Assembly (NCBI GenBank): GCA_945876565.1
Contig: CAMCOS010000027.1
Coordinates: 1 to 35,216 of the forward strand
Reading direction: 5' to 3'
Length of the DNA stretch: 35,216 nucleotides
DNA from: Lautropia mirabilis
Lineage (GTDB): Bacteria; Pseudomonadota; Gammaproteobacteria; Burkholderiales; Burkholderiaceae_B
The notes beneath the pieces were generated by a model. The model was given only the letters and a program-made list of their open reading frames with translations, was not told where the DNA came from and made no database searches. Positions 26,001 to 33,540 of the stretch are shown here, piece after piece (within the stretch, counting starts at the first letter, position 1; every line of letters starts with the position of its first letter). Both the position numbers and the translations under genes were made by a program.

Positions 26001-28576
26001 AAGCTGCCCTTGCGAGCGAGCTTTCCGGAAATCCCACTGCGTGCCGCTTCTGCCAAATGACCCGCGAGTTTCAGTCGTTGTGCCTCGCCACCAGACAGTG
26101 TCGGTACAGGCTGTCCAAGCTTGACGTACTCAAGGCCAACGTCTGCTAGAGGTGCGAGCCCGATCTGTATATCACGCAGCCCCTGAAAGAACTGCATTGC
26201 TTCAGACACTGTCATGTCGAGCACTTCATCGATTGAAGCGCTTTTGCCGAGGTGTTCGATGCGAACCTCCCGGATCTCCGGGCGGAACCTTTTGCCATCG
26301 CAATCTGGGCAGCGCAGATACACGTCTGAGAGAAACTGCATTTCTACGTGTTCAAAGCCCGTACCGCCGCACGTCGGGCAACGGCCATCACCGCTGTTAA
26401 AACTAAAGGTGCCCGGGGTGTAACTGCGTTCACGCGCCAGTGGCGCTTGGGCAAACAACTTACGGATGGCGTCAAATACGCCAACGTAGCTCGCTGGGTT
26501 GGAGCGGGCTGTTTTGCCGATCGGGGATTGGTCTACCATCACGACATCGGTGAGTTGCTCTTGTCCCAGCAAATGCCGATAGGCGCCTGGTGCTTCGGTG
26601 GGTCTGCCCATTAGTTTGAGCAGCGCAGGGTGCAGGACGTTTTGCACCAGTGTCGATTTACCGGAACCCGAGACGCCTGTCAGGCAGACCAGGCGACCGA
26701 GTGGCAGCGATAGGTCAATGTTTTTGAGGTTGTTGGCGCTCACGCCTTCAAGCAATAGACGTGGCGTGTTGTTGGCCACTGGCATGGCGCGCGGTGCCAG
26801 GACATGCTTGGCGCCACGCATGTACTGGCCTGTTAGCGTGTTGGCGCTGCGCAATTGCCCTGGCGTGCCGTCAAACACGATTTGTCCGCCACGCTCACCA
26901 GGGCCTGGCCCGATATCAATGATTCGGTCTGCAGCCACCATGACTTGGGGGTCATGTTCAACCACGACCAAGGTGTTGCCTGCCGTTCGCAGTCGGTGCA
27001 TGACTTCAACGACGCGGTTCATGTCACGCGGATGCAAGCCGATGGAGGGTTCGTCTAGCACGAACAATGTGTTGACCAGTGATGTACCGAGCGCCGTGGT
27101 CAGGTTGATGCGTTGCACCTCACCGCCAGACAGGGTCCGACTTTGCCGGTCTAGCGTTAAATATCCTAGACCTACATCGCAAACAAACTTCAGGCGCGAA
27201 TTCAATTCCTGCAACACCAGTTCCATGGCCGCATCCATGATGGCATCGTCGAACTTCACGGCTTTAAACCACGTTTGCAAATCACGAATCGGCATGCACA
27301 TCAGTTCGTGGATATTGTGGCCGCCAACTTTCCAAAGTAGGGCATCTGGCTTTAGACGGGTGCCGTGGCAACTTGGGCAGGTGGTGTAGCTGCGGTATTT
27401 GGATAACATCACACGCACGTGCATTTTGTAGGCTTTGGTTTCGAGCCACTCAAAAAAGCGGTGCACGCCATACCATTGGGTTAGCCAGGCGTTGCGCCCG
27501 CCCTTCCAGATCGGGTCGCCCTCAAGTACCCATTGCTGGTGTTCAGGTGGCAGATCGCGCCAAGCAGTGTTTAACGAGACGTTGGCTCGTTTGGCATATT
27601 TTTCGAGCTCGTCCTGGAATTCTTTAAAACTCGGCGTTTGCCAGGGTTTGATTGCACCACCTTCCAGTGTCTTGCTCTCATCGGGAATAACCAGTCCAAG
27701 GTCAATGCCAATCATCCGTCCAAAGCCCCGGCAGGTCTCACATGCCCCAAGCGGTGAGTTAAAGGAGAAAGTGCTTGGCAAAGCCTGTTGGTACGAAAGC
27801 TCGCAATCGGCGCAGTGCAACTTGTTGCTGTAGCGCCAGCGAGCCGAGTCGCTGCCTTCATCATCGAGCGCATAAACGCACACCAGGCCTTGCCCCATCC
27901 GCAAGGCTTGCTCAAGTGCTTCAGCCAGACGTTCGGGCTCGACACTTGACCACCGAAACCGGTCTTGAACGACATCGATGACTTGCTGATCTTTGACGTT
28001 TGAAGGGCGGGGCTCACCATGAATACGGGTGTAACCCTGACCCTGGAGGAAGTTGCTGACTTCTTCAGCACTGAAGTTGACTGGAATCCGCACTTCAAAT
28101 GTAATAACCAGCCGTGGGTCTGCCAAGCGCCCTGACAAGTCTTGGCATCGCTGCTGCAGTGCGCGGCTGATTGTTTGGGGACTGTCGCGCTGTACGGGTT
28201 TGCCACAGCCACGACAGTAAAGCGTGGCGCCACGGGCAAACAGCAACTTCAGATGATCATTGACCTCGGTCATGGTACCGACCGTGCTGCGGGAGTTACG
28301 AACCGGATTGGTCTGATCAATCGCAATCGCCGGCAGAATCCCCTCAATGCGGTCAACCTGTGGCTTGTCCATGCGGTCGAGGAACTGACGCGCATAGGGC
28401 GAGAAGGTCTCAACGTAGCGGCGTTGGCCCTCCGCGTAGAGCGTATCGAAGGCCAACGAGCTTTTGCCCGAGCCTGAAACCCCAGTAATGACCGTCAATT
28501 CCCCAGTTTTAAAGCTCACGTCGAGGTTTTTAAGGTTGTTTTGCCGGGCCCCGAAAAGATCAATGGAGGGTTTCAT
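23042..28576 (-). CDS. double-length UvrA paralog (tandem UvrA)
   Basis: The 1844-residue protein holds two complete UvrA-like units in one chain. Four Walker A loops (GVSGSGKSS/T) lie near residues 32, 632, 1002 and 1524. Four LSGGE signatures lie near 480, 828, 1371 and 1715. CxxC zinc-finger pairs occur in both halves (CADC/CETC and CPTC/CPDC, then CPSC/CTSC and CPAC/CDAC). Normal UvrA is about 940 residues and dimerises, so this looks like a covalent dimer. Related long UvrA paralogs occur in Burkholderiales and have been annotated as UvrA paralogs of unknown function. ATG at 28576 fits the UvrA N-terminus; an earlier start at 28606 adds ten unrelated residues. No uvrB or uvrC is in the window. 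A housekeeping uvrA is expected elsewhere. Confidence 0.92.
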   Translation of the reverse strand: MKPSIDLFGARQNNLKNLDVSFKTGELTVITGVSGSGKSSLAFDTLYAEGQRRYVETFSPYARQFLDRMDKPQVDRIEGILPAIAIDQTNPVRNSRSTVGTMTEVNDHLKLLFARGATLYCRGCGKPVQRDSPQTISRALQQRCQDLSGRLADPRLVITFEVRIPVNFSAEEVSNFLQGQGYTRIHGEPRPSNVKDQQVIDVVQDRFRWSSVEPERLAEALEQALRMGQGLVCVYALDDEGSDSARWRYSNKLHCADCELSYQQALPSTFSFNSPLGACETCRGFGRMIGIDLGLVIPDESKTLEGGAIKPWQTPSFKEFQDELEKYAKRANVSLNTAWRDLPPEHQQWVLEGDPIWKGGRNAWLTQWYGVHRFFEWLETKAYKMHVRVMLSKYRSYTTCPSCHGTRLKPDALLWKVGGHNIHELMCMPIRDLQTWFKAVKFDDAIMDAAMELVLQELNSRLKFVCDVGLGYLTLDRQSRTLSGGEVQRINLTTALGTSLVNTLFVLDEPSIGLHPRDMNRVVEVMHRLRTAGNTLVVVEHDPQVMVAADRIIDIGPGPGERGGQIVFDGTPGQLRSANTLTGQYMRGAKHVLAPRAMPVANNTPRLLLEGVSANNLKNIDLSLPLGRLVCLTGVSGSGKSTLVQNVLHPALLKLMGRPTEAPGAYRHLLGQEQLTDVVMVDQSPIGKTARSNPASYVGVFDAIRKLFAQAPLARERSYTPGTFSFNSGDGRCPTCGGTGFEHVEMQFLSDVYLRCPDCDGKRFRPEIREVRIEHLGKSASIDEVLDMTVSEAMQFFQGLRDIQIGLAPLADVGLEYVKLGQPVPTLSGGEAQRLKLAGHLAEAARSGISGKLARKGSLFLFDEPTTGLHFDDVARLMSAFRKLLGAGHSLLIIEHNLDVIRAADWVIDLGPEAGEHGGQIVAAGPPAEVMTVSASHTGQALRDYEQQMAQAQNETDVGRPLQKVLREPVQLAKQIEILHAREHNLQNISVQIPHGKFTVITGVSGSGKSTLAFDILFNEGQRRYLESLNAYARAIVQPAGKPDVDAIYGIAPTVAIEQRTSRGGRKSTVATMTEIHHFLRLLYMKLGTQHCPECRVSVEPQTAEQIAARIVRDHAGTHIGVMATLVSARKGYYTDLAKWASGKGYTHLRVDGEFIATSKWPRLDRYKEHTIELPVADFVVDKANEAQLREAIETALHHGQGNLSVIWPLDQLKNNLGAQLSDQHFSTKRACPSCGMSFPEPDPRLFSYNSKHGWCTSCYGTGLKLQGFDAEQTGEEAAWNTAYDGETPACESCHGTRLNPIARAVLWRDRSIAELAALPISEAQTFFTGLITKGREAEIARDILQEVRSRLDFLREVGLSYLALDRAAPTLSGGEAQRIRLAAQLGSNLQGVCYVLDEPTIGLHPRDNQILLNALSKLENNGNTLVVVEHDDDTIRRAQHIIDIGPGAGVRGGQVVACGNLQAIMDCPESVTGRFLREPLKHPLQARRVVDASIQRIEVKGARLHNLQLVDAAIPVGRMTVITGVSGSGKSTFAREVLLENLAGAVGTGQPEHWFGCEGIEGWQAIDRVLEVDQTPIGKTPRSCPATYIGFWDDIRKQFADTQEARMRGWKTNRFSFNTGDGRCPACEGQGMRTVEMSFLPDVKVPCDACHGDRFNADTLSARLRGKHVGEVLAMEVDDAVDYFAAHPKVAHPLKLMQDVGLGYLTLGQPSPTLSGGEAQRIKLVTELAKAKLTEGIIKTGRASRLPHTLYVLDEPTVGLSMADVEKLIDVLHRLTDSDNTVVVIEHNLDVIAEADWVIDLGPEGGSQGGRLVAQGSPEALIKDHLKQSHTAQALKPLLEPRH

Positions 28577-28612
28577 GAAGGTAACCAGTCGCAGAATTAG
28601 CCACAATTGGAG

Positions 28613-28619
28613 TACTATA
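28613..28619. promoter_or_regulatory. overlapping -10 candidates in the uvrA/small-ORF divergent gap
   Basis: The 68-bp gap holds TACTAT (+, 28613-28618), 27 bp before the small-ORF ATG, and TATAGT (-, 28614-28619), 38 bp before the uvrA ATG. They share bases, so the two promoters could exclude each other. No convincing -35 is seen for either. Confidence 0.3.
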
Positions 28620-28644
28620 GCGGTCTTCTGTTGGGAGAACTGTC

Positions 28645-28773
28645 ATGGCTGAACGTAAACGTGTGCGTCGCAACACGCTAGAGCGTCGTTGTTTGGGCAA
28701 GGCCTTCAAGCGCCTGTTCGTCAATGCGCCCAAAGGTGTGTTCAAGATGCTAGAGAAGGTCAAGCGCGTCTAA
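28645..28773 (+). CDS. small basic protein, 42 aa, function unknown
   Basis: ATG at 28645 is preceded by GGGAGAA at ideal distance and opens a 42-codon frame ending in TAA. The product begins MAERKRVRRNTLERRCLG and ends FKMLEKVKRV. About one third of residues are Lys or Arg, with one Cys and a possible amphipathic helix in the second half. I do not recognise it. The strong ribosome-binding site, clean frame and downstream terminator support a real gene; nucleic-acid or membrane binding would fit the charge, but that is inference. It diverges from the double uvrA, sharing a 68-bp promoter region. Its stop codon lies inside the first unit of an 11-bp tandem repeat. Confidence 0.65.
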   Translation: MAERKRVRRNTLERRCLGKAFKRLFVNAPKGVFKMLEKVKRV

Positions 28774-28834
28774 ATAGCGTCTAAAAAATAGCGTCTAAAT
28801 CGCATCTAAATTGTATCTAAATCGTATCAAATCG
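28766..28834 (+). repeat. degenerate 11-bp tandem repeat at the 3' end of the small gene
   Basis: About six units of GCGTCTAAATC-like sequence follow head to tail: 28766-28776, 28777-28790 (14 bp, with extra A), 28791-28801, 28802-28812, 28813-28823 and 28824-28833 (10 bp). The first two units are most alike and the later ones drift (GCATC, GTATC). The array begins in the last codon of the 42-aa gene and ends just before the terminator, so it would form most of the 3' UTR. Confidence 0.75.
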
Positions 28835-28845
28835 CTTGTTTCACT

Positions 28846-28882
28846 GAAATAAATACGCCGGCTAAGCCGGCGTATTTATTTC
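28846..28882. terminator. strong hairpin terminator after the small gene
   Basis: GAAATAAATACGCCGGC (28846-28862) pairs perfectly with 28866-28882 around the loop TAA, a 17-bp stem with a G+C core and an A/T-rich base. The ATTTATTT on the 3' side serves as a weak U-rich tract. Confidence 0.8.
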
Positions 28883-28919
28883 CTGGCCTGGCCACTCATC
28901 AAGGTTTCTCGGGGTTTTA

Positions 28920-28938
28920 GGTCATTGTGTAAATGACC
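28920..28938. promoter_or_regulatory. 7-bp inverted repeat upstream of the peptide ABC operon
   Basis: GGTCATT-N5-AATGACC is a perfect palindrome 97 bp before the binding-protein start. A weak promoter candidate follows (TTGACG at 28972-28977, CAAACT at 28995-29000, 17 bp apart). It could be the operator of a dimeric regulator, which is not encoded nearby. Confidence 0.35.
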
Positions 28939-29034
28939 GTTTGGTTATATCTTCATCAAAACTAAGTTTGGTTGACGATTGCGTTAAACGAGAACAAACT
29001 GTCCGCTTGAATACTGTAAATGAGGGGCCTACAC

Positions 29035-30609
29035 ATGCGTCGTTCACTTTATGCCGCTGCGCTAGCAGCTTGCTTGGCTGTTGCGCCAATGACTGGCATC
29101 ACAAAAACATTCAAATGGTCGAGTCAGGGTGACATCTTGACGCTAGACCCCCATTCTCAAAACGAGGGGCTGAACATCGCGGCCAACCTCTATGTATACG
29201 AGCCGCTGGTTCGGTATGACGAGAATTTCAAGCTAGAGCCCGCTCTGGCTGTCTCGTGGGAGCAGGTTGATCCGGTCACCATGCGTTTCAAACTTCGCCC
29301 GGATGTGAAGTTTCATGATGGCACGCCCTTCACCGCCGAGGATGTGAAGTTCACCTTCGAGCGTGCCGCCGCACCGTCTTCGAACTACAAGTCTTATGTC
29401 AATGGTGTCAAAGAGGTCAAAGTGATTGACCCGCTGACGGTTGAAGTAATTACCGACGGTCCCAATCCGGTGTTATTGCGCCAGTTGCCGGTGCTTGGCA
29501 TCATGAGCAAGGTTTGGTCCGAGAAAAACGGCGTGACTGTGCCTCAGAACTTTAAGGACAAAGAGGAAACGTTTGCCGCGCGTAACACCAACGGCACCGG
29601 TCCTTACAAGCTAAAGAGCCGCGAGGTTGATGTTCAGACCGTTTATGTTGAGAACCCAGATTGGTGGAACAAAGCTGACAAAAAAGGCAACGTCACCGAG
29701 ATCATCTACACCCCCATCAAACAAAATGCCACTCGGACTGCCGCATTGCTGTCAGGCGAACTTGACTTTGTGCTCGATCCACCTGCACAGGACTTAAATC
29801 GGCTGCGCCAGCAGGTCAAGGTGCTTGATGGGAACGAATACCGCACGATTTTCCTGGGCATGGATCAGGAGCGTCCAGAGTTGCTGTACAGCGATGTCAA
29901 GGGCAAGAACCCACTGAAAGACAAGCGCGTGCGCGAAGCCCTGTATCAAGCCATTGATATTGACGCCATCAAGCGTGCCGTGATGCGTGGTGAGTCCATT
30001 CCGACGGGCGCCATGATTTCACCGCAGGTCAACGGGTACACCGATGCCGTGGCGCAGCGCCCGCCATACGACCCGGCCAAGAGCAAGGCCTTGTTGGCTG
30101 AAGCTGGTTATCCCAATGGATTTGAAATTACGCTTGATTGCCCGAACAACCGTTACATCAATGATGAAGCGATTTGCCAAGCGATTGCAGCCATGTGGGC
30201 CAAGGTCGGTGTCAATACCAAACTGAACACCATGCCGCGTGCGAACTATTTCCCCAAAATCCAGAATCGTGACACCAGTGTCTACATGCTGGGCTGGGGT
30301 GTGCCAACGTTTGATGCGCTTTACAGCTTGCAAGCGTTGATCCGTTCCAAAGGTCAGGGCGCTGATGGCTCCTGGAACCATGGCGGTTACTCCAATCCCA
30401 AGGTGGATGCATTGATCGACCAAATCAAGGTTGAAATCGACCAGGATAAGCGTAACGCCATGATCGAAGAGGCTTTGAGTCTGCATCTACAGGATGTTGG
30501 TCACATTCCTTTGCATGACCAGATCATTCCTTGGGCCATGAAGAAAAACGTCAATGCCCAGCACCGTGCGGACAACCGTTTGGTGGTCGAGTGGGTCGTG
30601 ATTGACTAA
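29035..30609 (+). CDS. ABC transporter substrate-binding protein, peptide/nickel (SBP_bac_5) family
   Basis: A periplasmic binding protein of 524 residues that feeds the permease encoded downstream. After a signal sequence (MRRSLYAAALAACLAVAP) the mature part opens KTFKWSSQGDILTLDPHSQNEGLN. It has the family motifs FKLRPDVKFHDGTPFTAEDVKFTFERA, NGTGPYKLKSREVD, LKDKRVREALYQAID and YDPAKSKALLAEAGYPNGFEITLDCP. The ATG at 29035 is preferred because AGGGG stands nine bases upstream; an ATG at 29020 has no such site, though it would give an LAAC lipobox-like cysteine at residue 18. The ligand may be a dipeptide, oligopeptide or glutathione and cannot be fixed. Confidence 0.92.
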   Translation: MRRSLYAAALAACLAVAPMTGITKTFKWSSQGDILTLDPHSQNEGLNIAANLYVYEPLVRYDENFKLEPALAVSWEQVDPVTMRFKLRPDVKFHDGTPFTAEDVKFTFERAAAPSSNYKSYVNGVKEVKVIDPLTVEVITDGPNPVLLRQLPVLGIMSKVWSEKNGVTVPQNFKDKEETFAARNTNGTGPYKLKSREVDVQTVYVENPDWWNKADKKGNVTEIIYTPIKQNATRTAALLSGELDFVLDPPAQDLNRLRQQVKVLDGNEYRTIFLGMDQERPELLYSDVKGKNPLKDKRVREALYQAIDIDAIKRAVMRGESIPTGAMISPQVNGYTDAVAQRPPYDPAKSKALLAEAGYPNGFEITLDCPNNRYINDEAICQAIAAMWAKVGVNTKLNTMPRANYFPKIQNRDTSVYMLGWGVPTFDALYSLQALIRSKGQGADGSWNHGGYSNPKVDALIDQIKVEIDQDKRNAMIEEALSLHLQDVGHIPLHDQIIPWAMKKNVNAQHRADNRLVVEWVVID

Positions 30610-30618
30610 CAACAGATC

Positions 30619-30653
30619 AGGGTGCGGTGCTAGCGTCCCGAGCACCGCACCCT
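30619..30653 (+). promoter_or_regulatory. stem-loop between binding-protein and permease genes
   Basis: AGGGTGCGGTGC (30619-30630) and its exact complement (30642-30653) form a 12-bp G+C-rich stem with an 11-nt loop. It fills the 54-bp gap after the binding-protein gene and has no T-tract, as expected of an mRNA-stabilising or partly terminating element. Confidence 0.7.
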
Positions 30654-30663
30654 AGGTTCACTC

Positions 30664-31650
30664 ATGTTTGCATTCATCATTCGCCGCCTGATTCAGGCTG
30701 CTGGCGTCATGCTGGTGGTCGGGCTCATCGCATTTTTGTTATTCCAGTATGTCGGGGACCCTGTCTCCATTATGCTGGGGCAAGACATCACGGACGAAGA
30801 TCGCATTCGCCTGACCCGGCAGCTCGGGCTTGATCAGCCTGCGATCGTTCAGTTCTATCACTTTCTGGTCAATGCCATCCAGGGCGACTTCGGTATTTCG
30901 CTCAGGCAAGGGCAGAAGGTTTCAACCATGTTGATTCAGCGCCTGCCCGCCACGCTTGAACTTTCCATGGCAGCTGCACTGATTGCATTGCTCGTGGGCA
31001 TTCCCCTCGGTGTATATACCGCTCTGAATCGCAAGGGTTTCGGTGCAAATTTTGTCTTGGCTTTTTCCTTGATTGGTGTGTCATTGCCGACATTTTTGAT
31101 CGGCATTCTATTGATCCTGGTTTTTTCCGTGCAGCTTGGCTGGTTGCCGAGTTACGGTCGCGGCCAAGTGGTGCAAATTGGCTGGTGGTCAACCGGGTTG
31201 TTGACAGTCAGTGGCTGGAAGCACTTGATTTTGCCGGCGATTACCTTGTCACTGTTCCAGTTGACCTTGGTGCTGCGCCTGGTGCGCTCGGAAATGCTGG
31301 AGGTGTTGCGAACCGATTACATCAAGTTTGCCCGGGCCCGAGGATTAACCAAACGTGCCATTCATTTTGGGCATGCGTTAAAGAACACCCTCGTGCCCGT
31401 GATCACCATTACCGGGTTACAGCTTGGCGGCATCATTGCCTTTGCCATCGTCACAGAGACGGTGTTTCAGTGGCCAGGGATGGGTCTATTGTTTATTCAA
31501 GCGGTGCAGTTTGTTGATATACCGGTCATGGCTGCGTACCTCTGCCTGATTGCCTTGATTTTTGTGATGATCAACTTGATCGTTGATTTGCTTTACTTTG
31601 TGGTTGATCCGCGCCTGCGTGCTGGCATCGGCAAGGTAGGGGGGCACTGA
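30664..31650 (+). CDS. ABC transporter permease, DppB/OppB type
   Basis: An inner-membrane permease of 328 residues and about six helices. It has the DppB N-terminus FIIRRLIQAAGVMLVVGLIAFLLFQYVGDP and the amphipathic DITDEDRIRLTRQLGLDQP segment. The ATPase-contact loop reads RSEMLEVLRTDYIKFARARGLTKRAIHFGHALKN, followed by TETVFQWPGMGLLF. Its TGA overlaps the ATG of the next permease by one base, giving coupled translation of the pair. Confidence 0.95.
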   Translation: MFAFIIRRLIQAAGVMLVVGLIAFLLFQYVGDPVSIMLGQDITDEDRIRLTRQLGLDQPAIVQFYHFLVNAIQGDFGISLRQGQKVSTMLIQRLPATLELSMAAALIALLVGIPLGVYTALNRKGFGANFVLAFSLIGVSLPTFLIGILLILVFSVQLGWLPSYGRGQVVQIGWWSTGLLTVSGWKHLILPAITLSLFQLTLVLRLVRSEMLEVLRTDYIKFARARGLTKRAIHFGHALKNTLVPVITITGLQLGGIIAFAIVTETVFQWPGMGLLFIQAVQFVDIPVMAAYLCLIALIFVMINLIVDLLYFVVDPRLRAGIGKVGGH

Positions 31651-32561
31651 TGAGCGCCTGGCAAAGGTTTTGGGATGGCGATGTGGCCTGGTCCTGGCGG
31701 CATTCGCCGGTAGCGATCGTCTCGTCTGTGGTGTTGCTGTTGCTTATCGTAGCGTCGTTCGGTGCGCCTTGGGTTGCACCCCACAATCCGTTTGATCTCG
31801 CCACGCTGAATCTGCTTGACGCCTTAAAGCCACCCGCCTGGGAGAGTGGTGGAGATAGTCTGCACTTGCTTGGTACCGATAGTCAGGGCCGGGATCTGCT
31901 GTCAGCCATCATGTATGGCATGCAGGTGTCATTGCTCATTGGTATCGCTTCGGTCTTGCTATCGATGTTTCTGGGTATCGTGCTTGGCCTACTGGCAGGC
32001 TATCTCGGCGGACGGATTGATGCGTACATCATGCGTGTGGCTGATGTTCAGTTATCTTTTCCGGCGATTTTGATTGCGCTGCTAATTGACGGTGTTGCGC
32101 GAGCGGTGGTGCCTAAGGACATGCATGAGATCATTGCGTTTCCTGTGCTTGTGTTTGCCATCGCCTTAGCGGGTTGGCCTCAGTATGCCCGCACGGTGCG
32201 TGGGTCAACCATGGTGGAGAAAAATCGCGAGTACGTGCAGGCTGCGCGCGTGATCGGCATTTCCTCGCCAGTCATTATGTTTCGCCATGTGCTGCCCAAT
32301 GTGTTGGGGCCTGTGCTGGTTCTCGCCACGGTCCACCTGGCAACAGCGATCATCACGGAAGCTACTCTGTCATTTTTGGGGGTGGGTGTGCCGCCGACCT
32401 CACCATCGCTGGGGACGTTGATTCGTATTGGCAATGATTTTCTGTTTTCGGGGGAGTGGTGGATTACGATTTTCCCCGGGGTTGCACTCGTTGTTTTGGT
32501 GCTGGCGGTGAACTTGCTGGGGGACTGGATGCGTGACGCATTGAATCCTCGATTGAATTGA
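31650..32561 (+). CDS. ABC transporter permease, DppC/OppC type
   Basis: The second permease (303 residues) has the OppC-type N-terminal region WRHSPVAIVSSVVLLLLIVASFGAPWVAPHNPFD, then the LGTDSQGRDLLSAIMYG block that marks the family. The contact loop reads EKNREYVQAARVIGISSPVIMFRHVLPNVLGPVLV and is followed by LSFLGVGVPPTSPSLGTLI. It is coupled to the upstream permease by a one-base overlap. The ATPase gene follows after 7 bp. Confidence 0.95.
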   Translation: MSAWQRFWDGDVAWSWRHSPVAIVSSVVLLLLIVASFGAPWVAPHNPFDLATLNLLDALKPPAWESGGDSLHLLGTDSQGRDLLSAIMYGMQVSLLIGIASVLLSMFLGIVLGLLAGYLGGRIDAYIMRVADVQLSFPAILIALLIDGVARAVVPKDMHEIIAFPVLVFAIALAGWPQYARTVRGSTMVEKNREYVQAARVIGISSPVIMFRHVLPNVLGPVLVLATVHLATAIITEATLSFLGVGVPPTSPSLGTLIRIGNDFLFSGEWWITIFPGVALVVLVLAVNLLGDWMRDALNPRLN

Positions 32562-32568
32562 GATAGCC

Positions 32569-33540
32569 ATGAGTCAAGTTCTCGAGATCCGTCAGCTTAG
32601 CGTGGAATTTCCAACCCGTCGGGGTGTGCTTAAAGCACTCGACGAAGTATCGTTCTCCATTGGCGCTGGCGAGGTGGTTGGCGTGGTGGGTGAGTCTGGC
32701 GCAGGCAAGTCGCTCACGGGTGCTGCCATTATCGGCTTGCTGGAGCCGCCAGGCCGGATCAGTGGCGGAGAAATATTGCTCGAAGGCCAGCGTATCGATA
32801 ACTTGGCTGACGAACAGATGCGCACGATCCGCGGCAAAAAAATTGGTGCTATTTTTCAGGATCCGTTGACCTCGCTCAACCCCTTGTACACCGTTGGACA
32901 GCAGCTGGTGGAGACCATCACCACCCATTTACCCCTCACACCGTCGCAGGCGCGCAATCGAGCCGTTGAGCTCCTTGAGTCAACTGGCATCCCGGCGGCA
33001 AAAGAACGCATCGATCATTATCCACACCAGTTTTCTGGGGGCATGCGCCAGCGTGTGGTGATCGCACTGGCTTTGGCGGCCGAACCCAAGCTGATTGTGG
33101 CAGATGAGCCGACCACTGCGTTGGATGTCTCGATACAGGCGCAGATTATCGAGTTGTTAAAGCGCTTATGCAAAGACCATGGCACGGCGGTCATGTTGAT
33201 CACTCATGACATGGGTGTGATTGCGGAGACGGCCAACCGGGTCGTGGTCATGTATGCGGGGCGTGTTGCAGAGATTGGGTCTGTCAGGCATGTGATTCAT
33301 GATCCCAAGCATCCCTATACGGCGGGCTTAATGGGGTCGATTCCTTCCATTGCCCACAGTGCAGAGCGACTGTTGCAAATTGACGGCAGTATGCCGCGTT
33401 TGAATGCGATTCCGACAGGCTGTGCGTTTCACCCGCGATGCACAAAAATCATCGATGTATGTAGTCGTGAACGGCCCGAGCTCATGCGAGCTGACAGTTC
33501 ACAGGCGGCTTGTTGGCTCTACGAGCGGGAGAGAACATGA
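32569..33540 (+). CDS. ABC transporter ATPase, DppD/OppD type
   Basis: One of two ATPases of the peptide importer, 323 residues. It has Walker A GESGAGKS (near 43), Q-loop IFQDPLTSLNPLYTV, signature FSGGMRQRVVIA, Walker B LIVADEPTTALD and H-loop ITHDMGVIAE. The C-terminal oligopeptide-transporter extension includes PTGCAFHPRC and a further Cys near the end, the Cys cluster typical of DppD/OppD. Its TGA overlaps the start of the next ATPase gene (ATGA). Confidence 0.95.
   Translation: MSQVLEIRQLSVEFPTRRGVLKALDEVSFSIGAGEVVGVVGESGAGKSLTGAAIIGLLEPPGRISGGEILLEGQRIDNLADEQMRTIRGKKIGAIFQDPLTSLNPLYTVGQQLVETITTHLPLTPSQARNRAVELLESTGIPAAKERIDHYPHQFSGGMRQRVVIALALAAEPKLIVADEPTTALDVSIQAQIIELLKRLCKDHGTAVMLITHDMGVIAETANRVVVMYAGRVAEIGSVRHVIHDPKHPYTAGLMGSIPSIAHSAERLLQIDGSMPRLNAIPTGCAFHPRCTKIIDVCSRERPELMRADSSQAACWLYERERT

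Noticed and set aside
23106-28239. Many long open frames antisense to the double uvrA
   Set aside because: All are shadows of a G+C-rich repetitive coding sequence; the sense frame carries every UvrA motif.
29035-29088. Lipoprotein signal (LAAC) in the peptide-binding protein
   Set aside because: With the preferred start the Cys is at residue 13, too close to the N-terminus; it would fit only with the less supported start at 29020.
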